64,000 nucleotides of DNA from Marinobacter sp. EhC06 (GTDB taxonomy: Bacteria; Pseudomonadota; Gammaproteobacteria; Pseudomonadales; Oleiphilaceae), in assembly GCF_001650915.1 (NCBI RefSeq), contig NZ_LXYO01000012.1, positions 372,001-436,000 on the forward strand. Reading direction: 5' to 3'. Positions 8,875 through 17,164 of the stretch are shown here, piece after piece. The notes beneath the pieces are model-generated. The model was not told the DNA's origin, made no database searches, and was given only the letters and a program-made list of their open reading frames with translations. The translations under genes were made by a program, and so were the position numbers. The stretch's first letter is position 1. Every line of letters starts with the position of its first letter.

Positions 8875-9630
8875 TCAATACTCCAACGTCAGTAATACCA
8901 CAGACACATTGTCACCGGCCTCGTTTGCCAGGCCGGCATCAATCAGTGCCTGAACCGTGCGCTCCATGCCGTCACTTTCCTTATGGATTTCAAGCCACCG
9001 GTATTCCGGAACCAAATCAGTTAACCCATCGGAACACAGCAGCAGCACATCTCCTTCATCGAGCGTTTCACGCCGATAACTGGGGGCCGCCTGCTCCACC
9101 ACTCCCACGGCCCTGGTCAGGACATTCCGGAACGGTACATTGGGCACGTCGGCCCTGGTAATGCTGCCGTCTTCCAGCATATTCTGGACCACGGTATCGT
9201 CCCGCGTGAGACACAGCGCCTGGCTGCCACGCAGGCTGTAGCACCGGGAATCGCCAATGTGAGCAATATGCGCCTGGTTGCCACTCACCCAGGCCACCAC
9301 CAGTGTGGTGCCCATCTTTTCAAGTCTTGGATCCCCGGAACGGTGGCTTACTATCCGCTCATTGGCCAACGCAAAAGCCCGCTCCAGGCGTTTCTGGATG
9401 GCATCATTTGTAGTGCCGGTCGACGCTGCGGCAATCTCCGGCTCCAGGGACTCGATAACGGCGTCAACCGCAAGACGACTGGCAACCTCGCCCCCCTGAT
9501 GACCGCCCATGCCATCGGCAATCACCAGTAGCACCTGATCACCGGCATCATTGATCCGCCAGTCGACAACGTCCTGATTCGACTCCCGGACGGCTCCCCG
9601 GTGACTCTGGCCGGCAACGTGATATCGCAT
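8875..9630 (-). CDS. PP2C-family Ser/Thr phosphatase (Stp1-like)
   Basis: A 251-residue PP2C (PPM) phosphatase. Metal-binding motifs are visible: RESNQDVVD near the N terminus, VIADGMGGHQGGEVAS, AHIGDSRCY, LLLCSDGLTDLV and the final AGDNVSVV. It is a metal-dependent enzyme that removes phosphate from Ser/Thr, here probably from the kinase encoded upstream and its targets. Its ATG shares a base with the kinase stop (TGATG at 9630) and has AGGAGG upstream, so the two are translationally coupled. Confidence 0.95.
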   Translation of the reverse strand: MRYHVAGQSHRGAVRESNQDVVDWRINDAGDQVLLVIADGMGGHQGGEVASRLAVDAVIESLEPEIAAASTGTTNDAIQKRLERAFALANERIVSHRSGDPRLEKMGTTLVVAWVSGNQAHIAHIGDSRCYSLRGSQALCLTRDDTVVQNMLEDGSITRADVPNVPFRNVLTRAVGVVEQAAPSYRRETLDEGDVLLLCSDGLTDLVPEYRWLEIHKESDGMERTVQALIDAGLANEAGDNVSVVLLTLEY

Positions 9631-11285
9631 CAGGACACCTCCTGGCCAGCTTCGCGAACGGCCAGACGACGCACGGCCTCGGCCATGGTGGCTGCGCTGG
9701 CAAATCGCTTGTCCGGCTCGCGCTGGATGGCTTTGTTGATCAGACGGACCACACCATTGGGCAGTTCTGCGTTGAACTCACGGACGCTGCGCGGGCGCTT
9801 GTTGAGAATCTGGTAGGTCAGGTTGGCCAGGGTATCGCCCTGATAGGGTGTTTCGCCGCTCACCAGCTTATAAAGCGTAACGCCCAGGCTGTAGATATCG
9901 GAGGCACCGGTTACCTTCTGACCCTTCAACTGCTCCGGCGACATGTACAATGGGCTGCCCATTACCGCGCCGGTGCGGGTTCGCGAGTCATCTGAGATCT
10001 TGGCAATGCCGAAATCGGTGATCTTTATATCGCCATTGTCGGGATTGAAGATGATATTCCCGGGCTTGATGTCGCGGTGGACGATTTTCTGGCTGTGAGC
10101 GTAGGCCAGGGCGTCCGCCACGCGGGCAACGATATCCAGCACTTTGGGCAGGGGCAGTAACCGGCCGGCTCTGCCGAACTCACTGAGTGGACGCCCCTTG
10201 GCATAGTCCATGGCAATGTAGGCGAGGTCTGCCTCCTCGCCAACGTCATACACGGTGACGATAGCCGGGTGGCTCAGGCGGCCAGCGGCTTCTGCCTCCC
10301 GGAAGAATCGCTCCTTGAGATCCTGAAGCTGGCCATCATCGAACGCCTGGTAGCTCAGTGTCTTGATGGCAACGGTACGGGCAATCTTCGGGTCCTTGCC
10401 CAGATAGACCACGCCCATGGCACCTCGGCCAATCTCCCTCTCGATCTCGTATCGTCCGAGAGTCGGGCGGCTCACTGAGGGTTCCGGCATCAACAGGGTG
10501 CGGGTATTGTCAAAACTCCCTCCCTGCATCAACGAGTTATCCGGTGCGAGCTTCTCCAGTGCCGACAGCCTTGCGGCGGTATCCCGAAAACCTTTCTTTC
10601 GCTCCTGAATACTGCGGTAGGTGCTGACCGCCTTGTCGTACTGGCGCTTGCGCTCCTGCTGGATGGCGACGTCGTAGCGCAGCTCGATCTCGCTCTCACA
10701 GTCGGGGCAGCGATCCAGCGCCTCGAGGGCCTCGTCTGTATGGCCTTGCTGCAGAAACACCTTGGCCAGCTTTAGCCGCGCATCGCGCACATTGTCGGTC
10801 AGGGCACGGATGTGTTTGCGGGGCTGCAGCCAGAACAGCATCACCACGTAACCGACCACCAGCAACGTGAGCACCACGCCAAACGGCACCCAGGCATTGC
10901 GGTAGAACATCAAAGCCGCCTGGATCACCACGAGCGAGCCACCAAGCAAAAGAGTGACAGGCAGAGAAACGGCTGCGCCCATCGCCGGAATTGCAAGCAC
11001 CAGATACAGTGCCGCAATTGCCAGCCCGGCGGTCACTGCCATGTCGGACCAGAGTGGTTCCGAAAGCCCCCGATCAACCATGGCCGGCCCGAATGCCTCC
11101 TGCGGGACAATCGTGGCCGGGGTAGCGCCCTCTGGCACGCCGAGAATGCTGAATAGCGCACGGTCAGCCCAGCCAACGAGGGCAAGCTGGTCCCCCATGA
11201 GGGCAAACACAACAGCCAGAACGAGAATAACGGCCCGCAGACTGAACAGGCGCGGTATGAAAGAGAGTATGGCGTTCACAGGCAA
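9630..11285 (-). CDS. Membrane-anchored Ser/Thr protein kinase
   Basis: A 551-residue Hanks-type kinase. Four hydrophobic helices (about residues 15-32, 83-102, 103-127, 132-153) come first. A TPR-like stretch (about 165-245) follows, then a Thr-rich linker (TRTLLMPEPSVSRPT), then the catalytic domain from about 278. Glycine loop GRGAMGVVYLG begins at 286, the lysine is K308, and HRDIKPGN, DFGIAK and the SPLYMSPEQL activation segment are intact, so it should be active. The N terminus (GWADRALFSILG) resembles the end of CHASE2 kinases, suggesting a shortened sensor. The start is TTG at 11283-11285, or GTG two codons later; neither has a clear ribosome binding site. It is first in an operon with PP2C and FHA genes. 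Confidence 0.93.
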   Translation of the reverse strand: MPVNAILSFIPRLFSLRAVILVLAVVFALMGDQLALVGWADRALFSILGVPEGATPATIVPQEAFGPAMVDRGLSEPLWSDMAVTAGLAIAALYLVLAIPAMGAAVSLPVTLLLGGSLVVIQAALMFYRNAWVPFGVVLTLLVVGYVVMLFWLQPRKHIRALTDNVRDARLKLAKVFLQQGHTDEALEALDRCPDCESEIELRYDVAIQQERKRQYDKAVSTYRSIQERKKGFRDTAARLSALEKLAPDNSLMQGGSFDNTRTLLMPEPSVSRPTLGRYEIEREIGRGAMGVVYLGKDPKIARTVAIKTLSYQAFDDGQLQDLKERFFREAEAAGRLSHPAIVTVYDVGEEADLAYIAMDYAKGRPLSEFGRAGRLLPLPKVLDIVARVADALAYAHSQKIVHRDIKPGNIIFNPDNGDIKITDFGIAKISDDSRTRTGAVMGSPLYMSPEQLKGQKVTGASDIYSLGVTLYKLVSGETPYQGDTLANLTYQILNKRPRSVREFNAELPNGVVRLINKAIQREPDKRFASAATMAEAVRRLAVREAGQEVS

Positions 11286-11371
11286 CTTTGTTATAAATGG
11301 TTGATCTGACTAGTTTAGAAAGCGTGGCGGAACTTCGATACAACGGCCGGGGTGTTTTTTGTAAGTGTTTG

Positions 11372-11399
11372 TTTACCTGAGAGAGAGGTCACGTATAGT
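11372..11399 (+). promoter_or_regulatory. Sigma-70-type promoter for the phospholipase D-like gene
   Basis: TTTACC (11372-11377) and TATAGT (11394-11399) are separated by 16 bases and sit about 40 bases before the ATG at 11439. GTTTACCT(G/C)AG is repeated at 11371 and 11409, which could be an operator. Confidence 0.45.
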
Positions 11400-11438
11400 T
11401 ATGCCGTCGTTTACCTCAGGGATGATGGAAATACACAC

Positions 11439-12887
11439 ATGACACTGAAGTTACTGATTCTCCTGCTGTTGCTAACCCTGGCCGGCATCGGCCTTTACCA
11501 TACTCAAAAGCCAATGCCGCCAGGCATCAGCTATCGGGGGACCGCGGTGCCGTTGGAGGAACCCGTCCTGCTGACAGACGTCACCCGTCACTATCAGGAC
11601 GGCCGGGAAGAGCGAGACCATGAAATCTTCGACGAGGTATTCCGGCTCATCGGACAGGCCAACGAGTTCATTCTGATCGACATGTTTCTTTTCAACAGCA
11701 CCAAACCGGAGGATGTAGCCCACCGCCCTCTGGCTCAACAGCTCACAGAAGCCCTGCTGGCGAGGAAAGCCGAGAAACCTGAGCTATCCATTACGGTTAT
11801 CTCCGACCCCCTGAACACCATGTATGGCGGCACGACCTCGCCCTGGTTTGAAGCCCTGCGCGATGGGGGCATTCCGGTTGTGGAGACGGCACTCCGCCCG
11901 CTACGGGACAGTAATCCCACCTGGTCTTCAATCTGGCGGCTGTGTTGTCAGTGGTTCGGCAACAATCAGGACGGAGGCTGGCTGGACAACGCCCTGGGCA
12001 CCAAGCCCGTTACCATTCGAAGCTATCTTGCCCTGCTGAACTTCAAGGCCAACCACCGCAAGCTTGTAATCGCGGATGAGAGAGGTTCCTTGAGAGCCAT
12101 TGTCACTTCGGCCAATCCTCACGACGGCAGCAGCCGGCACGGCAATCTGGGGTTGAGTTTCAAGGGGCCTGCAGTGATTGATCTGCTGAAAAGCGAGCGC
12201 GCCGTTCTGGCCATGTCCGAAGCGGACACCACGCCCATTGATGAGCCAATCAGCATGGCTCCCGACGTCACTGGAGAACCGCAGAACTCCGAAATCCCCC
12301 TGGTGGCAGTGCTGACCGAATCGGAAATCCGGGATCAAGCTCTGTCCATGATTCAAGAGGCCTCGGCCGGTGATCATCTGGACATGGCCATGTTTTATCT
12401 CTCACATCGCGATATTGTCGAAGCCTTGATAGGCGCGGCCAAACGGGGTGTTGAGCTGCGGGTTCTGCTTGATGCCAACAACGAAGCCTTCGGCCATCAG
12501 AAGAGTGGCATTCCGAACCGCCAGGTCGCTATGGAACTGGTCCGTGCAGGCATTTCCGTCCGTTGGTGTAATACCCTGGGCGAGCAATGTCACAGTAAGC
12601 TGTTGATGCTGGTGAAAGGAAACGGGGCGACGGAACTGCTGTTGGGTTCGGCGAATTTTACCCGACGCAATCTTGATGACCTGAATCTCGAAACCGATGT
12701 CTGGGTATCCGTGCCGGAGCAGTCGCCGGTTGCCAACGGGGCCCGGAAATTCTTTAACGAGCAATGGCAAAAAGGCCCTGGCGACGATCCGGTGATGAGC
12801 CTGCCCTACGAGCGTTGGGCCGACGAATCCAGGCTTCGCTACTGGCGCTACCGGATTATGGAGGCCACCGGCCTGTCGACCTTCTAA
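11439..12887 (+). CDS. Phospholipase D-family protein with one intact and one altered HKD motif
   Basis: A 482-residue protein from ATG 11439, which places a membrane anchor or signal (MTLKLLILLLLLTLAGIGL) at the N terminus; an in-frame start at 11352 is rejected. The first HKD motif is complete (H206 in NHRKLVIAD, followed by TSANPHDGSS). The second (H385 in CHSKLLMLV, followed by GSANFTRRNLDDLN) has Val where the Asp should be. Family members include cardiolipin synthases, phospholipases and endonucleases. With periplasmic topology a phospholipid reaction is likely, but the substrate is not certain. The carbonic-anhydrase-like gene starts 18 bases after its stop. Confidence 0.85.
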   Translation: MTLKLLILLLLLTLAGIGLYHTQKPMPPGISYRGTAVPLEEPVLLTDVTRHYQDGREERDHEIFDEVFRLIGQANEFILIDMFLFNSTKPEDVAHRPLAQQLTEALLARKAEKPELSITVISDPLNTMYGGTTSPWFEALRDGGIPVVETALRPLRDSNPTWSSIWRLCCQWFGNNQDGGWLDNALGTKPVTIRSYLALLNFKANHRKLVIADERGSLRAIVTSANPHDGSSRHGNLGLSFKGPAVIDLLKSERAVLAMSEADTTPIDEPISMAPDVTGEPQNSEIPLVAVLTESEIRDQALSMIQEASAGDHLDMAMFYLSHRDIVEALIGAAKRGVELRVLLDANNEAFGHQKSGIPNRQVAMELVRAGISVRWCNTLGEQCHSKLLMLVKGNGATELLLGSANFTRRNLDDLNLETDVWVSVPEQSPVANGARKFFNEQWQKGPGDDPVMSLPYERWADESRLRYWRYRIMEATGLSTF

Positions 12888-12905
12888 ACATAACAGGACA
12901 AAGCC

Positions 12906-13970
12906 ATGACAACACCCGTCCATGCCCGCCCTATTTCGGAGCGAATCGACTGGCTGATGGAGCTCAGCCGGGCCCACTCAGCCAGCTTCTGCAGCCCGGA
13001 AAACCATCTGGCACGGCAGCGCTATCTGGCAGAGCACAATACTCAAATCATTGCCATGAAGTGCATGGACGGCCGCATTCACCTGCCCTACGTAACCCAG
13101 ACACCCCTTGGCGTCATTCATCCGTTCCGGAACCTTGGCGGGATCTTTGAACTGGGCTGGCCCTACCTTGGCGACATGCTGGCCGATACGGTCCAGCAGG
13201 CGGTAAACCAGGGCCGGCGGGTACTGATCATCATCACCTACCACTACTCAAAAGGCTCCCGGGAGAGGGGCTGTGCCGGCTTCGACTGTGACCGTGAAGC
13301 GGCCATGAATCATGCCTTCCAGATCAGGAGTCAAGTTGAGAAACTTTTTGGCACCGGCCACCGAACGGTCTATCCGCTGGTGTGTGGCTTCGAGAGTGAT
13401 GAGGATGCATTGGTTCTCCACGGAAGCCCAGAGCAAACACTGGACCTGTCCACCGTCCCAGTATCCAGGCTGGGGGACATGACCGCCGAAATCGCAGCCC
13501 TTTGTCCGGATATGCCGGAGCCGGTGCAACGCGACCTGCTGCCCCTGGTTGAGGGCAACATCCGGCACATCAATGAGATTCGACAGTTTGATAGGGAACT
13601 GAACATAGAGCACCGGGAGTGGGTAATCTGCCTCGGCAGGGGCTTTGATTTCCTGCACGCGCCGAACGTCGCACTGATCATTGGCCCTTACAGCCCGGAT
13701 CTGTCACACCCCATCCGCCAGGCCGCGGGGATTATCAAGAAGAATATGGACAGCGGCCGGATTCCGGACGACGGTTTCCTGCTGCTGTGCTCTGCGCCCT
13801 ACCAGGAACCGGGCACCCAGAAGGCCAGGGCGGAATTGAAATCTGCGTTTCTGGCAAACTTCGGCGCCACCGTTATCCGGGAGGCCTTTCCTGAACTAGC
13901 GACCAGAATGGTCACACGCTCGGCTATACTTCACTGGCCCGAGCGAAAGCTTGAAGTGCGTGGTTCCTGA
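12906..13970 (+). CDS. Carbonic-anhydrase-like protein (beta/CsoSCA-type metal motif)
   Basis: A soluble protein of 354 residues with no signal peptide. The motif MKCMDGR gives C53, D55 and R57, and HYSKGSRERGCAGF gives H113 and C123. This matches the Cys, Asp-Arg dyad, His and Cys zinc set of beta-carbonic anhydrases (CxDxR and HxxC). The long His-Cys spacing is closer to the carboxysomal enzyme CsoSCA (Cys-His-Cys with about ten residues between His and Cys, from memory). No RuBisCO or carboxysome gene is nearby. The remaining 200 residues have no domain I recognise. Carbonic anhydrase activity is inference. Start ATG 12906, 18 bases after the phospholipase D-like gene. Confidence 0.6.
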   Translation: MTTPVHARPISERIDWLMELSRAHSASFCSPENHLARQRYLAEHNTQIIAMKCMDGRIHLPYVTQTPLGVIHPFRNLGGIFELGWPYLGDMLADTVQQAVNQGRRVLIIITYHYSKGSRERGCAGFDCDREAAMNHAFQIRSQVEKLFGTGHRTVYPLVCGFESDEDALVLHGSPEQTLDLSTVPVSRLGDMTAEIAALCPDMPEPVQRDLLPLVEGNIRHINEIRQFDRELNIEHREWVICLGRGFDFLHAPNVALIIGPYSPDLSHPIRQAAGIIKKNMDSGRIPDDGFLLLCSAPYQEPGTQKARAELKSAFLANFGATVIREAFPELATRMVTRSAILHWPERKLEVRGS

Positions 13971-14077
13971 ACATTTTGTATGTTGAGGGAACGCAACAGG
14001 TTGTTCTATCGTCGGGGTAATGCAACGTGACTGAACACATCAGCTACACCGGAAGTAGCCAACAACAGGAGTGAACC

Positions 14078-14479
14078 ATGTCAGGCATTCGCAAGCACCT
14101 GAGGTACGTTTCTTTTTTCATGGCCATGATGATGGCACTTGGTTCTGTATGGTCAGCCAGCGCAACCGCCGGCATGGTTGGAACCGGCGAGATGATCGGG
14201 CAACAACAGGTTCAGCTGGATCGACAGGAGCTGATCGGCATGCTCGACAGGCAGGATGTCCAGGCCAAGCTGGCAGACCTGGGAGTCAGCCAGGATCAGG
14301 TCAAGGAGCGCATCCAGAACCTCACGCCCGCGGAACTGGCCGATTTTGAACGTCAGCTCGCCGAAGCCCCTGCAGGGCAGGATGTGGTCGGCATCATCGT
14401 GTTGTTCCTGCTGGTATTCATTATCACCGATATGCTTTGTGCCACGAACATCTTCCCGTTCGTGAACTGCATCCGCTAG
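14078..14479 (+). CDS. PA2779-family small membrane protein
   Basis: A 133-residue protein with a signal sequence (FFMAMMMALGSVWSASATAG), then MVGTGEMIGQQQ, a charged helical part (DRQELIGMLDRQDVQAKLAD and LTPAELADFERQLAEAPAGQ), and a C-terminal hydrophobic segment (VVGIIVLFLLVFIITDMLC) ending in CATNIFPFVNCIR. I recognise it as the PA2779 family, which has no proven function. It lies just upstream of a PA2778-like cysteine peptidase gene, the conserved pairing. AACAGGAGTG precedes the ATG. Confidence 0.85.
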   Translation: MSGIRKHLRYVSFFMAMMMALGSVWSASATAGMVGTGEMIGQQQVQLDRQELIGMLDRQDVQAKLADLGVSQDQVKERIQNLTPAELADFERQLAEAPAGQDVVGIIVLFLLVFIITDMLCATNIFPFVNCIR

Positions 14480-14518
14480 CGGCGGGCAGTGACAGTCCTG
14501 TTTTCCACCCCAATAGCC

Positions 14519-15490
14519 ATGCCCGGCAGGCTGACCGTGTTGTTACTGGTCAGCCTGCTGGCTGGCTGCGCAAGCACCCCTGAATGGCCCGTTCGGGAAA
14601 CTGACCAACCCTCCACTCCCGATCGGGTCATTCTGGACGACGTGCCTTTTTATCCCCAGGAACGATACCAATGCGGACCGGCCTCTCTGGCCATGATGCT
14701 CAACAGCCAGGGGTTTCAGACCGACCCTGAAATCCTGAAAGAGCTCGTTTACATTCCCGGCCGTGAGGGATCGCTGCAGGTCGAAATGGTGGCCGCCGCC
14801 CGGGCCCACGGCATGCTGGTTTACCCTCTGGAGAAAGAACTTGAAAGCCTGCTGAGCGAGGTTGCCTCGGGCAACCCGGTGCTGGTGATGCAGAACCTGA
14901 GGTTTGGCTGGTGGCCCCAGTGGCACTTTGCGGTTGTCATCGGCTATGACTCCGGGGAACGAGACCTGATACTCCATACCGATACCCGTAAGCGTGAGGC
15001 CATTGACGTGGAGGTGTTCAGCAATACCTGGGGTCGGGCAGACAACTGGGCCGTTACCATTCTTCCCCCGGACCGGGTACCTGCCACCGCAAAACCACTC
15101 CGCTTTCTCCAGTCGGCTCATGACCTTGAGACAACCGGCCGAACCACCGCCGCGGGCATTGCCTATGAGACGGCCCAGACCACCTGGCCAGACCAACCGG
15201 CCGCCACCATGGCCAGAGGCAACCTTGCCTGGCAGCTGGACCGCCAAAGCGAAGCAAAGGAGCATTTCCTGCGCACGGTAAAACGTTTTCCAGAATTCGC
15301 CGAGGGCTGGAACAACCTTGCTTTCGCATTGCAGGCAAGCGGCTGTGCCAGCGCAGCAAAGCAGGCTGCAAGCTGTGCGGCCTCTCTGGCGCCGGATCGC
15401 TTTGGTCAGTCGGAATTGCTGGATCATGACGGCGCCACCTCCGCAGAACACTGCCCTGCACTACTCGAGTGCTCGCGGAAAGAGCCCTAG
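14519..15490 (+). CDS. PA2778-family lipoprotein, C39-like cysteine peptidase with TPR-like C terminus
   Basis: A 323-residue protein from the ATG at 14519 (MPGRLTVLLLVSLLAGC); a GTG at 14489 would add 10 residues. LLAGC is a lipobox, so it should be anchored by Cys17. The peptidase C39-like domain shows VPFYPQERYQCGPASLAMML with the catalytic Cys, WWPQWHFAVVIGYD with the His, and the Asp in LILHTDTR. Two TPR-like helices pairs follow (GIAYETAQTTWPDQPAATMA; EGWNNLAFALQASG). C39 enzymes cut leader peptides at double-Gly sites; the substrate here is unknown, but the preceding PA2779-like protein is the obvious candidate partner. The stop overlaps the convergent methyltransferase stop (CTAG). 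Confidence 0.85.
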   Translation: MPGRLTVLLLVSLLAGCASTPEWPVRETDQPSTPDRVILDDVPFYPQERYQCGPASLAMMLNSQGFQTDPEILKELVYIPGREGSLQVEMVAAARAHGMLVYPLEKELESLLSEVASGNPVLVMQNLRFGWWPQWHFAVVIGYDSGERDLILHTDTRKREAIDVEVFSNTWGRADNWAVTILPPDRVPATAKPLRFLQSAHDLETTGRTTAAGIAYETAQTTWPDQPAATMARGNLAWQLDRQSEAKEHFLRTVKRFPEFAEGWNNLAFALQASGCASAAKQAASCAASLAPDRFGQSELLDHDGATSAEHCPALLECSRKEP

Positions 15491-16143
15491 GCTTGCTTCC
15501 GGAACAGCGCAACATCCTTTCGCGGTATCTCCAGTTGCCAGCCGAACCGGTTGGCGAGCAGCTTGAAGGTGGATTCCCGGTAGAAGACCACATGGGTCGG
15601 GTCACGGCGATAATGCCAGTTGTCGAACCGGTCATCGTCGGTCTGGAAGCAGGTCATCACGCCGAGCCAGCCCCCGGGCCTGAGCATTCGATCAAGGTCC
15701 CTGAAAACCCCGGCGGGCGCGTAAAGATGCTCCACCACTTCGGTACAGGTTATGAAATCGTAGGTTTGATTGAGGGCCACTGCTGAGGGATAAAAGTAGG
15801 GATCGTAGAGACTGACTGCCATGCCTTCCGTCTCAAGCATCTGCGCCAGTGCCGGGCCGGGACCGCAGCCGAAATCCAGGCCGCTGGCGCCCGATGGCAG
15901 ACGCTCAAGAAGAGGTTCCGTCAGTTTCGAGAGAAATGTCCGGTACCCCGGATCGGAGGGGTCATTGTTATGCAGTTGGTAAATTTCCTGTTCCTGCTCG
16001 GGCGATAGCCGGCAGGACGCATCCATCACCGTGGCCTCGCAGACATCACATCGAAGGTAACGCGGGCCCTTCACCACCCGGAAATCCGAGAGACTCCCCT
16101 GCTCGCACACCGGACAAAGACTCACTCTTTCACCTCGGATCAA
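15487..16143 (-). CDS. SAM-dependent methyltransferase with N-terminal four-Cys motif
   Basis: A 218-residue class I methyltransferase. The SAM loop is SGLDFGCGPGPALAQML, followed by ITCTEVVEHLYAP and LRPGGWLGVMT. The N terminus carries CPVC and CDVC (SLCPVCEQG, then RYLRCDVCEA), likely a zinc ribbon. Such zinc-ribbon methyltransferases often modify sugars, lipids or small molecules; the substrate is not known. Its start region overlaps the end of the CobW-type GTPase gene by 14 bases, so they are cotranscribed. Confidence 0.85.
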   Translation of the reverse strand: MIRGERVSLCPVCEQGSLSDFRVVKGPRYLRCDVCEATVMDASCRLSPEQEQEIYQLHNNDPSDPGYRTFLSKLTEPLLERLPSGASGLDFGCGPGPALAQMLETEGMAVSLYDPYFYPSAVALNQTYDFITCTEVVEHLYAPAGVFRDLDRMLRPGGWLGVMTCFQTDDDRFDNWHYRRDPTHVVFYRESTFKLLANRFGWQLEIPRKDVALFRKQA

Positions 16144-17116
16144 GTCCCGCGGCCGCCCTCATGCGGGCATCGAGTTCCCGGGCGTCAATCTGATCGGTCG
16201 CTATGATCTCCGCCCGGCTATAAGCTTGCGGTTCGCCCTGAATAACGGTCAGCGCGCCATCAACCACATTAAGCGCCCGCCAGCCGTCGGCGGTGTTAAC
16301 GACCGCCTTGAAGCGAACAAAATCCGAATCCATGGCCATCACCAGCAACGCGTTCTCATCCAGGATCAGTTCCGGATGGATGCGCCAGCCGACACTGAAG
16401 TGCCCCTGCCCCTGATTGGTGATCTGCTGCCAGGGCTCGTCATCAATGGCGGGTGCCGACGATGCGGTCTTTTGATGGTGGTGATGGTGGGCATCCGGAT
16501 CGTTCACCGGAAGGGCATCTGACTGACCATCCAGCCATCCCGGAGCCAGTTGTCCGAACCGGGTATGGTGAATGGCCCGCTTGCCGGGATCCAGCTGTGC
16601 CGCCCAGTCGTCGAAATGGGTCAACTGTTCCGTGGTACAAAGATCGGTCTTGTTGGCGACGAGAATATCCGCCGCAGCCACCTGATCCCGGAACTGAACA
16701 TTGCCGAGCACCTTCGGCTCTTCGAGCCTCCGGGGGTCCACCAGGCAGATCACCGGGCCCATGGTGAGCACATCCCGATAGTGCTCGCTGGTCAGGGTTT
16801 CCAGAATCTGCGAGGGGTGACCGAGACCTGTGGGTTCAATCAGCAGCCGATCCGGCTTTGCCTTGTGAATCAGCTGGTTGAGCCCGATCTGCATCGGCAG
16901 GCCGGCAACGCAGCACATGCAGCCGCCGGGTATTTCCTTGATGAAGGCGCCTTCCGTTTGCAGCATGGCGCCATCAATACCCACCTCGCCGAACTCGTTG
17001 ACCAGAACCGCCCAGACCTCATTTTCCGGTTTGCTTTTCAGAAGATCCAGAATGGCGGTGGTTTTACCAACACCCAGAAAACCAAGAATAAGGCTGGTAG
17101 GAATAGGTTGCGTCAT
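16130..17116 (-). CDS. CobW/COG0523-family GTPase, metallochaperone-like
   Basis: A 328-residue G3E GTPase. The Walker A motif is GFLGVGKTT, the metal motif GGCMCC is in EIPGGCMCCVAGLPMQ, and NKTD is the guanine motif. A His cluster (DAHHHHHQK) lies in the linker before the CobW C-terminal domain. GCxCC GTPases deliver zinc or other metals to client enzymes. The overlapping downstream gene encodes a four-Cys methyltransferase, a candidate client by context. No Zur site was recognised upstream. Confidence 0.9.
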   Translation of the reverse strand: MTQPIPTSLILGFLGVGKTTAILDLLKSKPENEVWAVLVNEFGEVGIDGAMLQTEGAFIKEIPGGCMCCVAGLPMQIGLNQLIHKAKPDRLLIEPTGLGHPSQILETLTSEHYRDVLTMGPVICLVDPRRLEEPKVLGNVQFRDQVAAADILVANKTDLCTTEQLTHFDDWAAQLDPGKRAIHHTRFGQLAPGWLDGQSDALPVNDPDAHHHHHQKTASSAPAIDDEPWQQITNQGQGHFSVGWRIHPELILDENALLVMAMDSDFVRFKAVVNTADGWRALNVVDGALTVIQGEPQAYSRAEIIATDQIDARELDARMRAAAGLDPR

Positions 17117-17164
17117 GGCGCCGGAGGCACTCCTCTGAGAATCAAAACGTTATACTATAACAAT

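Noticed and set aside
13062..13274. The CsoSCA-like gene as part of a carboxysome operon
   Set aside because: No RuBisCO, shell protein or bicarbonate transporter gene occurs in the window.
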